Source: Bradyrhizobium ottawaense
GTDB taxonomy: Bacteria > Pseudomonadota > Alphaproteobacteria > Rhizobiales > Xanthobacteraceae
NCBI RefSeq assembly: GCF_900099825.1
Contig: NZ_LT629693.1
Span: 3,545,001 to 3,609,000 of the forward strand
DNA length: 64,000 nucleotides
Direction: 5' to 3'
The position numbers were made by a program, and so were the translations under genes. This document shows, one piece after another, positions 36,211 to 43,763 of this stretch (the first letter of the stretch is position 1; each line of letters opens with the position of its first letter). Under the pieces are notes generated by a model. The model did no database searches. It was not told the origin of the DNA and was given only the letters and a program-made list of their open reading frames with translations.

Positions 36211-36873
36211 ATGCACGCGGTGGCCGCGTTGAAGCCAGCTTCGGTCGCGTCGCAATCGGTCTCGCAGGCCATACCGCTCTACAGCAACGGCATGCGGATC
36301 GGCCTGCTCGGCGGTTCGTTCAATCCACCGCACGAGGCGCACCGCGCCATCAGCCTGTTCGCGATCAAGCGACTGAAGCTGGATCGGGTGTGGTGGCTGG
36401 TGACTCCCGGCAATCCGCTCAAGTCCAACGGCGCACTGAACGACCTCGACACGCGGATGGATGCCGCGCGCAAAATGGCCGACGATCCGCGGATCGACAT
36501 CAGCTGTCTCGAAGCTGTCATCGGCGTCCGTTACACTGTCGATACCATCTCTTACCTGCGCCGCCGTGCTTCCGGCCTGCGCTTCGTCTGGATCATGGGC
36601 GCTGACAACCTTGCGCAGTTCCATCGCTGGCAAAACTGGCGGCGCATTGCCTCCGAGGTGCCGATCGCGGTGATCGACCGTCCGCCCCAGAGTTTCCGGG
36701 CGCTCGCCGCCCCCGCCGCACAGGCGCTGGTGCGCTATCGGCTGCCTGAGAATCAGGCGGCCCGGCTAGCCGATCAGCACGCCCCCGCCTGGGCTTTCCT
36801 CACCGGCATGAAATCGAGCCTGTCGTCGACCGGTCTGCGAAACCCGGACGGAAGCTGGAAGGCAAAGAAGTGA
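36211..36873 (+). CDS. nadD: Nicotinate-nucleotide adenylyltransferase
   Basis: Adenylates nicotinate mononucleotide in NAD synthesis; up to 220 residues. Nucleotidyltransferase motif [11 protein letters not shown] (34-44; His41 and His44) and ISSTxxR-like [11 protein letters not shown] at the C-terminus. Also [11 protein letters not shown] and [19 protein letters not shown]. The exact start is uncertain: the ATG at 36211 gives a 27-residue leader before MRIGLLGG, and the ATG at 36292 would start at the fold itself. Neither has a clear ribosome-binding site. It begins 22 bp after proA. Confidence 0.95.
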   Translation: MHAVAALKPASVASQSVSQAIPLYSNGMRIGLLGGSFNPPHEAHRAISLFAIKRLKLDRVWWLVTPGNPLKSNGALNDLDTRMDAARKMADDPRIDISCLEAVIGVRYTVDTISYLRRRASGLRFVWIMGADNLAQFHRWQNWRRIASEVPIAVIDRPPQSFRALAAPAAQALVRYRLPENQAARLADQHAPAWAFLTGMKSSLSSTGLRNPDGSWKAKK

Positions 36874-37009
36874 CAGTCGGGTTGGAACCGGCAGGCGGGG
36901 TTCACTAGAATATTGAAACCATTAACCCCACATGCCTAATATAGTCCGTGGACGTCAGGATTCGGCGTTCGCGATACAGTGAAAGGAATGGTCCCTGGCC
37001 ACATCTGTA

Positions 37010-37453
37010 TTGTCCAAGTCTGTTTTACCCAAGGTTTCCAAGGCTACTAAACCGGCTACCAAAACCCCGCGTAAAACATCGACTAAAGCTGCGGCCTTGA
37101 AGGCGCAACCCGACGCCGACAAGACGCTGAATATGATCCTCTCCCGCCTCGACGATATGAAGGCGGAGGAAACGGTCACCATCGACCTTCGCGGCAAATC
37201 TGCATTTTCCGACTACATGATCGTTACCACGGGACGGGTCAACCGCCACGTCGGCGCGATCGCGGAAAATGTCACCAAGGCGCTGAAGGAAAACGGCATC
37301 AAGAGCATCCATGTCGAGGGCATGCCCAACTGCGACTGGGTGCTGATCGATTCCGGCGATGTGATCGTGCACGTGTTCAGACCCGAGGTGCGCGAGTTCT
37401 ACAATCTGGAAAGATTGTGGACGCAAAGCCCGGCGGCCGCGAAGGCGATCTGA
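37010..37453 (+). CDS. rsfS: Ribosome silencing factor RsfS
   Basis: Binds L14 and blocks joining of the ribosomal subunits under starvation. The conserved core (residues about 40-140) is MILSRLDDMKAEETVTIDLR, FSDYMIVTTGRVNRHVGAIA, IHVEGMPNCDWVLIDSGDVI and VHVFRPEVREFYNLERLW. The N-terminal 36 residues are a basic Lys/Thr/Pro-rich extension. No ATG is available in this frame for the extended form: it would start with TTG at 37010 or a nearby alternative. The best ribosome-binding sequence (AAAGGA near 36980) lies too far upstream for this TTG. Core assignment is firm; start is uncertain. Confidence 0.93.
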   Translation: MSKSVLPKVSKATKPATKTPRKTSTKAAALKAQPDADKTLNMILSRLDDMKAEETVTIDLRGKSAFSDYMIVTTGRVNRHVGAIAENVTKALKENGIKSIHVEGMPNCDWVLIDSGDVIVHVFRPEVREFYNLERLWTQSPAAAKAI

Positions 37454-37553
37454 ATTCCCCGGCCGATGCGAATCGGCGGGAGCGCATGTAGTTTGCGTGC
37501 GCGCGGCATAACGCGCGCGTGCCGGAGCATTCTCTCATGCGCCAAATCTTCTG

Positions 37554-38036
37554 ATGCGTCTTCTGGTGGTTTCAATCGGTCGGCTGAAGCAGGGTCCGGA
37601 GCGGGAACTGGCCGAGCGCTATCGCGAACGGTTCGACGATATCGGCCGCAAGCTCGGCTTTCGCGGCCTCGAGATTCATGAAATCCCGGAAAGCCGCGCA
37701 CGCGATGCTGCGACCCGAATCGCGGAAGAAGCAGCGGCGATTTCGGCCGCGATCCCCGAAAAGTCCGTCCTCGTCGCGCTCGACGAGCGCGGCAAGAGCG
37801 TCGATAGCGCAAGCTTCGCCCAGCAACTCGGCCGCTGGCGCGACGAAGGGGTCGCCAACACTATTTTCACAATCGGGGGCGCGGACGGACTTTCGCCCGA
37901 TTTGCAGCGCAAGGCTAAATTGCGCATTGCGTTCGGCTCGGCGACCTGGCCGCATCAAATGGTTCGCGTCATGCTTCTGGAACAGATTTACCGCGCCGCG
38001 ACCATTCTGGCCGGCCATCCCTATCACCGTGCCTAG
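37554..38036 (+). CDS. rlmH: 23S rRNA (pseudouridine1915-N3)-methyltransferase RlmH
   Basis: A 160-residue SPOUT methyltransferase that modifies helix 69 of assembled 70S ribosomes. Signatures: LVVSIGRLKQGPERELAERY at the N-terminus, VLVALDERGKSVDSASFAQQ, the SAM-binding knot FTIGGADGLSPDL and PHQMVRVMLLEQIYRAATIL. C-terminal HPYHRA is the family ending. ATG at 37554. Follows rsfS on the same strand by 100 bp, as in most Rhizobiales. Confidence 0.97.
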   Translation: MRLLVVSIGRLKQGPERELAERYRERFDDIGRKLGFRGLEIHEIPESRARDAATRIAEEAAAISAAIPEKSVLVALDERGKSVDSASFAQQLGRWRDEGVANTIFTIGGADGLSPDLQRKAKLRIAFGSATWPHQMVRVMLLEQIYRAATILAGHPYHRA

Positions 38037-38075
38037 GCACGGTGGCGTGAATACAGAAAGCGCTGATCAGGCCGA

Positions 38076-39452
38076 ATGCACTCACTGCCGGACATTTACC
38101 CGCGCCCCGACGCCGCCAGCCGCAGGCGGCCGTTGGTGCTGTTGTCCGCAGGCCTCTTGAGTCTGATAAGCCTCTTGAGCCTGACAAGCCTCGCAGTCGC
38201 ACCGGCGGCGGCGCAGGTAGCAGCTCCTTCCCCGCAGGCGGCCGCCGTCTCGCCCGACATCATCAAGCAGCGCGAGCAGGAGCTGGAAGCCGCCCGCGAG
38301 CAGCAGCGAAAAACAACCGAACTGCAGCAGAAACTGAAGGCCGATATCGCGGCGATCGGACAGGACCGTTCCAAGCTCAACCAGCAACTGATCGACATCG
38401 CAGCAGGGGTGCGCGGCGTCGAGACCCGCATTGTCGACGCCGAGGCGCGGCTGCGCCCGCTCGACGCCCGCGAGCAGCAGATCCGGGCTTCGCTCGATTC
38501 ACGGCGCTCCGAGATTGTCGAGGTACTGGCGGCGCTGCAACGCGCCGGCCGGCGCACGCCTCCGGCCCTGCTGGTCCGGCCCGAGGACGCGCTGCAATCG
38601 CTGCGCACCGCGATGCTGCTCGGCTCGGTCGTGCCCGAACTGCGCGGACGCGCGGAAAAACTCTCCAGCGACCTCGGCGAACTGGTCGCACTGCGCAAGA
38701 CCATCGCCACCGAGCGCGACGCGCTGGCGCGGGATCGCGACAGGTCGAAGGACGACCAGGTCCGGCTGGCAGCACTTGTCGACGAACGGCAACGCCAGCA
38801 GAGCGCGATCGAAAAGGACATGGAAGCCGAAGGCGCGCGCGCCATCACGCTGTCCAAGCAGGTCGACAGCCTGCAGGGCCTGATTGCCAAGATGGAGCAG
38901 GACGTCAAGAGCGCCGCCAAGGCGGCCGCAACAGCCAGCCTGCAGGGGGCCCCGAACGGCAAGCCCAATCCGGGCGCGCTGAAGGACCCCGCGCGGCTCA
39001 GCCCGGCGATCGCCTTCGCCTCCGCCAAGGGATTGCTGGCATTTCCGGTCAATGGCTCCAAGATTCGCGATTTTGGCGGTTCCGACGGTGCGGGTGGCGT
39101 CGAAAAAGGCATTTCTTTGGCGAGCCGGGCCGGCGCGCAGGTCACAACCCCGTGTGACGGTTGGGTTGTTTACGCCGGACCCTTCCGCAGCTACGGACAA
39201 CTCTTGATCCTGAATGCCGGGGGCGGGTATCATGTCCTGATCGCCGGGATGGAGCGCATTTCGGTAAACATCGGCCAGTTTGTACTTACGGGGGAGCCGG
39301 TCGCGACCATGGGGTCGACATCCCTGGTTGCATCCATTCTCGCAACGACCGCGAGTCAGCCCGTGCTCTATGTCGAGTTCCGTAAGGACGGCACTCCAAT
39401 CGATCCAGGTCCATGGTGGGCCGCAAATGAAGGCGAAAAGGTTCGCGGATGA
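38076..39452 (+). CDS. EnvC-like murein hydrolase activator (degenerate LytM domain)
   Basis: A 458-residue periplasmic protein that probably activates septal amidases. N-terminal signal/membrane segment (about 19-46, Leu/Ser-rich SAGLLSLISLLSLTSLAVAP), long coiled coil (about 62-300, Gln/Glu/Arg-rich), C-terminal LytM/M23 domain (about 325-445). The zinc ligands are gone: the HxGxD motif reads EKGISL and the LHFE position reads LYVEFR, so the fold is kept but not the peptidase. This is the pattern of EnvC. It overlaps ctpA by four bases (ATGA), so the two are coupled. Confidence 0.9.
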   Translation: MHSLPDIYPRPDAASRRRPLVLLSAGLLSLISLLSLTSLAVAPAAAQVAAPSPQAAAVSPDIIKQREQELEAAREQQRKTTELQQKLKADIAAIGQDRSKLNQQLIDIAAGVRGVETRIVDAEARLRPLDAREQQIRASLDSRRSEIVEVLAALQRAGRRTPPALLVRPEDALQSLRTAMLLGSVVPELRGRAEKLSSDLGELVALRKTIATERDALARDRDRSKDDQVRLAALVDERQRQQSAIEKDMEAEGARAITLSKQVDSLQGLIAKMEQDVKSAAKAAATASLQGAPNGKPNPGALKDPARLSPAIAFASAKGLLAFPVNGSKIRDFGGSDGAGGVEKGISLASRAGAQVTTPCDGWVVYAGPFRSYGQLLILNAGGGYHVLIAGMERISVNIGQFVLTGEPVATMGSTSLVASILATTASQPVLYVEFRKDGTPIDPGPWWAANEGEKVRG

Positions 39453-40819
39453 TGCGCAAGACTTCTGTAATTCTCCTCAGCGCCGCCGCCGGCGCGGCTT
39501 TGACGCTCTTCATCACGCAGCCTCGCGCTGTACTGATGGGATCGAGCGCGCGTGCCGCCACCTCCGACACCTATCGCCAGCTCAATCTGTTCGGCGACGT
39601 CTTCGAGCGCGTGCGCAGCGACTATGTCGAGAAGCCCGACGATTCGAAGCTGGTGGAATCCGCGATCTCCGGCATGCTGGCCGGCCTCGATCCGCATTCC
39701 AGCTACATGGATGCCAAGAGCTTTCGCGACATGCAGGTGCAGACCCGCGGTGAGTTCGGCGGGCTCGGCATCGAGGTCACGATGGAAGACGGCCTGATCA
39801 AGGTGGTCTCGCCGATCGACGACACGCCCGCCTCCAAGGCCGGCATCATGGCCAACGACATCATCACCAATCTCGACGACGAAGCGGTGCAGGGTCTCAC
39901 CCTGAACCAGGCGGTCGAGAAAATGCGCGGACCGGTCAACACCAAGATCCGCCTCAAGATCATCCGCAAGGGCCAGGACAATCCGATCGACGTCACGCTG
40001 GTGCGCGACAATATCCGCGTCCGCTCGGTCCGCGCCCGCGTCGAGAGCGACGACATCGCCTACATCCGCGTCACCACCTTCAACGAGCAGACCACCGAAG
40101 GCCTGAAGCGCGAGATCGGCAATCTGTCGAACCAGATCGGCGACAAGCTCAAGGGCTACATCATCGATCTGCGCAACAACCCGGGCGGCCTGCTCGAGGA
40201 AGCGGTCACCGTTTCCGACGCCTTCCTGGATCGCGGCGAGATCGTTTCGACCCGCGGCCGCAATGCCGAGGAAACCCAGCGCCGCGCCGCGCATCCGGGC
40301 GACCTGACCAAGGGCAAGCCGGTGATCGTGCTGATCAACGGCGGCTCGGCTTCGGCGTCCGAAATCGTCGCCGGCGCGCTGCAGGACCACAAGCGTGCGA
40401 CGCTGGTCGGCACCCGCTCGTTCGGCAAGGGTTCGGTGCAGACCATCATCCCGCTCGGCAGCGGCAACGGCGCACTCCGCCTGACCACCGCGCGCTACTA
40501 CACGCCATCCGGCAAGTCGATCCAGGCCAAGGGTATCGTGCCCGACATCGAAGTGCTGCAGGACGTGCCGGACGAATTGAAGTCGCGCACCGACACCAAG
40601 GGTGAGGCCTCGCTGCGCGGCCATCTGAAGAACGACGGCGACGAGAAGACCGGCTCGCAATCCTACGTGCCGCCGGACGCCAAGGACGACAAGGCGCTGA
40701 AGACGGCCGCCGACCTGCTGCATGGCATCAAGTCCACCGCTGCGGTCCCTGCGCCCGCACCGGCCACCGGCGACAAGGCTTCGGCCGACAAGCCGGCGGC
40801 CAACAAGGCGGCGAACTGA
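39449..40819 (+). CDS. ctpA: Carboxyl-terminal processing protease CtpA (S41)
   Basis: A 456-residue periplasmic serine protease that trims C-termini and regulates cell-wall hydrolases. N-terminal signal anchor (about 5-30), PDZ domain (about 90-175: GGLGIEVTMEDGLIKVVSPI), S41 catalytic domain with the Ser in GGSASASE (Ser300-304) and Lys327 in SFGKGSVQT. The tail (about 400-456) is Ala/Lys/Pro-rich. The C-terminal part of the fold is complete (YYTPSGKSIQAKGIVPDIEV). It is coupled to the EnvC-like gene by overlapping ATGA and is followed by a strong terminator. Confidence 0.95.
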   Translation: MMRKTSVILLSAAAGAALTLFITQPRAVLMGSSARAATSDTYRQLNLFGDVFERVRSDYVEKPDDSKLVESAISGMLAGLDPHSSYMDAKSFRDMQVQTRGEFGGLGIEVTMEDGLIKVVSPIDDTPASKAGIMANDIITNLDDEAVQGLTLNQAVEKMRGPVNTKIRLKIIRKGQDNPIDVTLVRDNIRVRSVRARVESDDIAYIRVTTFNEQTTEGLKREIGNLSNQIGDKLKGYIIDLRNNPGGLLEEAVTVSDAFLDRGEIVSTRGRNAEETQRRAAHPGDLTKGKPVIVLINGGSASASEIVAGALQDHKRATLVGTRSFGKGSVQTIIPLGSGNGALRLTTARYYTPSGKSIQAKGIVPDIEVLQDVPDELKSRTDTKGEASLRGHLKNDGDEKTGSQSYVPPDAKDDKALKTAADLLHGIKSTAAVPAPAPATGDKASADKPAANKAAN

Positions 40820-40841
40820 TCCTGCCAAATCGATATCGGTG

Positions 40842-40870
40842 AAAAGGGCGGCCTTCGGGTCGCCCTTTTT
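40842..40870 (+). terminator. Rho-independent terminator after ctpA, UUCG tetraloop
   Basis: Stem from 40842-40853 to 40858-40869 (AAAAGGGCG / CGCCCTTTT core) closed by a C(TTCG)G tetraloop and ending in TTTTT. It begins 23 bp after the ctpA stop. Confidence 0.9.
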
Positions 40871-40982
40871 GTTGGCGGATCCAGCTTCCCGGCCACGCCG
40901 GAGCCAAAGCTTTTGCGCGCGGCGCAGGCGCTCGATTCGGGCCCATCGTGGTATCGTCGCTCCGGTTGATTCGGTGAGGTTC

Positions 40983-42191
40983 ATGACGGAGACGGCCGAC
41001 GAACTGAGCACGCCGCTCGGACAGAAAGCGGAGCGCCCGAAGCGCCGGTTTCGGCTGCCGTTCTCGGCGATGCAGGCACTGGCCGTGCTGCTCGGCCTGT
41101 TCCTGGTCGCCTTCCTCAGCATTGCGCTCTTCACCGACAATCCGCTGGGCGGCGAGCCGGTCGCCCAGATCGCCCTGCGCAAGCCGGCGGCGGACGAGAA
41201 GCCCGCCGCGGCCGCTTCCGGTCCGCATGCCGAACCGGCGGCGAAGGCCGAATCCAGACCGGCCGCTGCCGCCGAGAACAAGACCGTCACGATCATCGAT
41301 GGCTCCAGCGGCAAGCGCCAGGATGTCGTGATCGGCGGCGACGCTGCCGGCAAGACCGACACCGAGGCCGTCGCGCCTGCCGCCGTCATGGCCGGGATAG
41401 ATCCGCGGCTGCTGGAGAAAACACGCTACGGCATGATCCCCGTCGTCGCCGACGGTCTGAAGCCCTTTACCGTCTATGCGGCCGAGGCCGACCGCGCCAA
41501 GGCGGCCAAGATGCCGGTGGTCGCCATTGTCGTCGGAGGCCTCGGCGTCGGCGCCGCCAAGACGGTCGACGCCATCATGAAGCTGCCGCCGGCCGTGACG
41601 CTGGCGTTCACGCCGTACGGGGCCGACCCCACCAAGCTCGCAGAACGGGCCCGCGCCCAGCGTCACGAGATCCTGCTGCAGATCCCGATGGAGCCGTTCG
41701 ACTATCCCGACAACGACCCCGGCCCGCAGACCCTGCTGACCAGCCTGCCGCCCGAGCAGAATATCGACCGCCTGTACTGGCACCTGAGCCGTTTCCAGGG
41801 CTATGCCGGGATCGCCAATTTCATGGGTGCACGCTTCCTGGCGACCGACGCCGTGATGCAGCCGATCATGCGCGAAGCGGCCAAACGCGGCCTTGGCTAC
41901 CTCGACGACGGCTCCACGCCGCGCAGCGTCGCGTCGTCCCTGGCGGCAGGTCAGGCGATGCCGTTCGCCAAGGCCGATTTCGCCATCGACGCGGTGCCGA
42001 CCTCGGCCGAAATCGACCGGACGCTGATCAAGCTCGAGACGCTGGCCAAGGAGCGCGGGCTGGCCGTCGGCGTGGCCTCGGCCCTGCCGATCTCGATCGA
42101 GCGGATTGCGGCCTGGATCAAGACCCTCGATAGCCGTGGCATCATGCTTGTGCCATTGACAACGGCGATGCTGAAATCAAAATCAGGCTAG
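40983..42191 (+). CDS. Divergent polysaccharide deacetylase family protein (YibQ-like)
   Basis: A 402-residue protein. One membrane segment (about 31-52, MQALAVLLGLFLVAFLSIAL), an Ala/Pro/Lys-rich linker, and a C-terminal deacetylase-like barrel (about 160-400: MPVVAIVVGGLGVGAAKTVD, MKLPPAVTLAFTPYG, HEILLQIPMEPFDYPDNDPG, DRLYWHLSRFQGYAGIANFM, LGYLDDG). The active-site His pair of normal NodB-type enzymes is not evident, so it may be catalytically different. It commonly follows envC-ctpA and precedes rppH in Proteobacteria, pointing to cell-wall work. The ATG at 40983 has GAGG upstream. Confidence 0.9.
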   Translation: MTETADELSTPLGQKAERPKRRFRLPFSAMQALAVLLGLFLVAFLSIALFTDNPLGGEPVAQIALRKPAADEKPAAAASGPHAEPAAKAESRPAAAAENKTVTIIDGSSGKRQDVVIGGDAAGKTDTEAVAPAAVMAGIDPRLLEKTRYGMIPVVADGLKPFTVYAAEADRAKAAKMPVVAIVVGGLGVGAAKTVDAIMKLPPAVTLAFTPYGADPTKLAERARAQRHEILLQIPMEPFDYPDNDPGPQTLLTSLPPEQNIDRLYWHLSRFQGYAGIANFMGARFLATDAVMQPIMREAAKRGLGYLDDGSTPRSVASSLAAGQAMPFAKADFAIDAVPTSAEIDRTLIKLETLAKERGLAVGVASALPISIERIAAWIKTLDSRGIMLVPLTTAMLKSKSG

Positions 42192-42269
42192 AGATCAACC
42201 TGATGACGCCGATCCGGCCTTCCGGACGACGCCGGTTCGATCGATTGTGCCGCAAGGGAGCCGGACGGA

Positions 42270-42773
42270 ATGGCGCGCTACGAAGACCTGCCTTACCGGA
42301 CCTGCGTCGGCATGATGCTGATCAACGCAGCGGGGCTGGTCTTCATCGGCCGCCGCGCCGGCGGCATCGAACATGTCGATGAAACCCATGTCTGGCAGAT
42401 GCCGCAGGGCGGCGTCGATCCCGGCGAAGACACCTGGGCGGCGGCGAAGCGCGAGCTCTACGAGGAAACCAGTGTCCGCTCGGTGGAGAAGCTCGGCGAG
42501 GTCGCCGACTGGCTGATCTACGATATTCCGCGCACCGTCGCCGGCCGCACCTGGAAGGGCCGCTATCGCGGGCAGCGGCAGAAATGGTTCGCCGTGCGCT
42601 TCACGGGCAAGGATAGCGAGATCAACGTGGCGGCCCCCGGAGGTGGCCACAAGGCCGAGTTCGTCAACTGGCGCTGGGAGCCGATGAAGAACCTGCCGGA
42701 ACTGATCGTGCCGTTCAAGCGGCCGGTCTATGAGCGCGTGGTAAAGGAATTTTCCAGCCTGGCCGGCAACTGA
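42270..42773 (+). CDS. rppH: RNA pyrophosphohydrolase RppH
   Basis: A 167-residue Nudix enzyme that removes 5' pyrophosphate from mRNA and starts decay. [20 protein letters not shown], then the Nudix box [20 protein letters not shown] (about 49-68). The last Gly of the canonical box (EExG) is replaced by Ser (EETSVRS). [19 protein letters not shown] and [20 protein letters not shown] match RppH. ATG at 42270 has GGGAG upstream. A second Nudix gene of the same type follows 84 bp later. Confidence 0.95.
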   Translation: MARYEDLPYRTCVGMMLINAAGLVFIGRRAGGIEHVDETHVWQMPQGGVDPGEDTWAAAKRELYEETSVRSVEKLGEVADWLIYDIPRTVAGRTWKGRYRGQRQKWFAVRFTGKDSEINVAAPGGGHKAEFVNWRWEPMKNLPELIVPFKRPVYERVVKEFSSLAGN

Positions 42774-42783
42774 CGCTGTTTTT

Positions 42784-42855
42784 GACGCGTTTTCCGAACG
42801 CGAACCTGGATCCGCTCTCGGATCAAGTCCGGGGGCATGCTTCGCTTGAAAGTGC
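42784..42855 (+). repeat. Dispersed intergenic repeat, GCGTTTTC family, copy C
   Basis: GACGCGTTTTCCGAACGCGA at its left, CTCGGATCAAGTCCGGGGGC in the middle and GCATGCTTCGCTTGAAAGTG at its right. It ends at the ATG of the second Nudix gene, so the gene's leader is the repeat itself. Confidence 0.65.
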
Positions 42856-42856
42856 C

Positions 42857-43366
42857 ATGCCCGACAAACCCTACCGCCCCAATGTGGGGATCGCTTTGTT
42901 CAATGGCGCCGGCCTGGTGCTGATCGGCCGCCGGTTCCGCGACGACGGGCCGGAAATCATCCTGCCCGGCCTCGAATGGCAGATGCCACAGGGCGGCATC
43001 GACGCCGACGAGAACCCGCGCGAGGCTGTCATGCGCGAGCTCTGGGAGGAGACCGGCGTAAGCCGCGCCGAACATCTCGGCGAGACCGACTGGATGAACT
43101 ACGAGTTCCCGCCCTATGACGGACCGCCGACCCACCGCCTCGCCAAGTTCCGTGGCCAGCGGCAAAAATGGTTCGCCTTGCGATACATCGGACGTGACGA
43201 CGAGATCGATCCGCTGGCGCCGCGCAACGGGCAGCCGGCCGAGTTCGATACCTGGCGCTGGGAACGGCTCGACCGCGTGGCCGACCTCGTGGTCCCGTTC
43301 CGGCGCGACGTCTACCGGGCGGTGGCGCGGCTGTTTGCCGAATTCGCGGGGCCTGCGACGGGCTAG
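42857..43366 (+). CDS. Second RppH-type Nudix hydrolase
   Basis: A 169-residue paralogue of the preceding gene: YRPNVGIALFNGAGLVLIGR, Nudix box GGIDADENPREAVMRELWEE (canonical, with Gly in EETGVSR), [20 protein letters not shown] and EFDTWRWERLDRVADLVVPF. Also annotated as RNA pyrophosphohydrolase by similarity. The chosen start (ATG 42857) sits immediately after a dispersed repeat whose GAAAG acts as a weak ribosome-binding site. Two tandem copies suggest a duplication with divergence of regulation or substrate. Confidence 0.93.
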   Translation: MPDKPYRPNVGIALFNGAGLVLIGRRFRDDGPEIILPGLEWQMPQGGIDADENPREAVMRELWEETGVSRAEHLGETDWMNYEFPPYDGPPTHRLAKFRGQRQKWFALRYIGRDDEIDPLAPRNGQPAEFDTWRWERLDRVADLVVPFRRDVYRAVARLFAEFAGPATG

Positions 43367-43537
43367 GCTGTTAACTGAATTGGAACCGGGCCTGAATTTT
43401 TCTCGGTTCGCTCACGCTTTTTTTGCAACCGGCCCCCTCTCCGCTCGTACACACTATAGCGTCACTGTGTCCACGGATGGCGCCCCGGAATAAACTGCAC
43501 CGCGAGATGTTTGGCTGACATGAAGGAAGTGATTGTG

Positions 43538-43741
43538 ATGAAGCGCCGGCGGGCCTGGGAATGGCAGCTGCGCGATCGGAGCGGTATCCTGATCATGGGC
43601 GGGCGGGAAAAAAGCCGTCCGGCCGCGCGATACCAGGGCTATCGCGCGCTGTTCATGCTGCTGGCCTCCAGCTGGCGAGGCAACGATCCGGAGACTCCCC
43701 GGCCATCGGCCGCGCGCGGAGAATTCCGTCACACGCAATGA
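43538..43741 (+). CDS. Small basic hypothetical protein
   Basis: A 67-residue product starting MKRRRAWEWQLRDRSGILIM. Trp- and Arg-rich, it reads GGREKSRPAARYQGYRALFM in the middle. A ribosome-binding sequence (AAGGAAG) lies about nine bases before the ATG at 43538; an ATG at 43520 is the alternative. The open frame and Trp pattern suggest a real small protein, but I cannot name a family. It is convergent with the cyclase gene. Confidence 0.5.
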   Translation: MKRRRAWEWQLRDRSGILIMGGREKSRPAARYQGYRALFMLLASSWRGNDPETPRPSAARGEFRHTQ

Positions 43742-43763
43742 ACCCGAACGGCACACCCGCGGT

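Noticed and set aside
39368..41389. 673-codon minus-strand open frame
   Set aside because: Antisense to ctpA and the deacetylase gene; low-complexity translation, no start signal.
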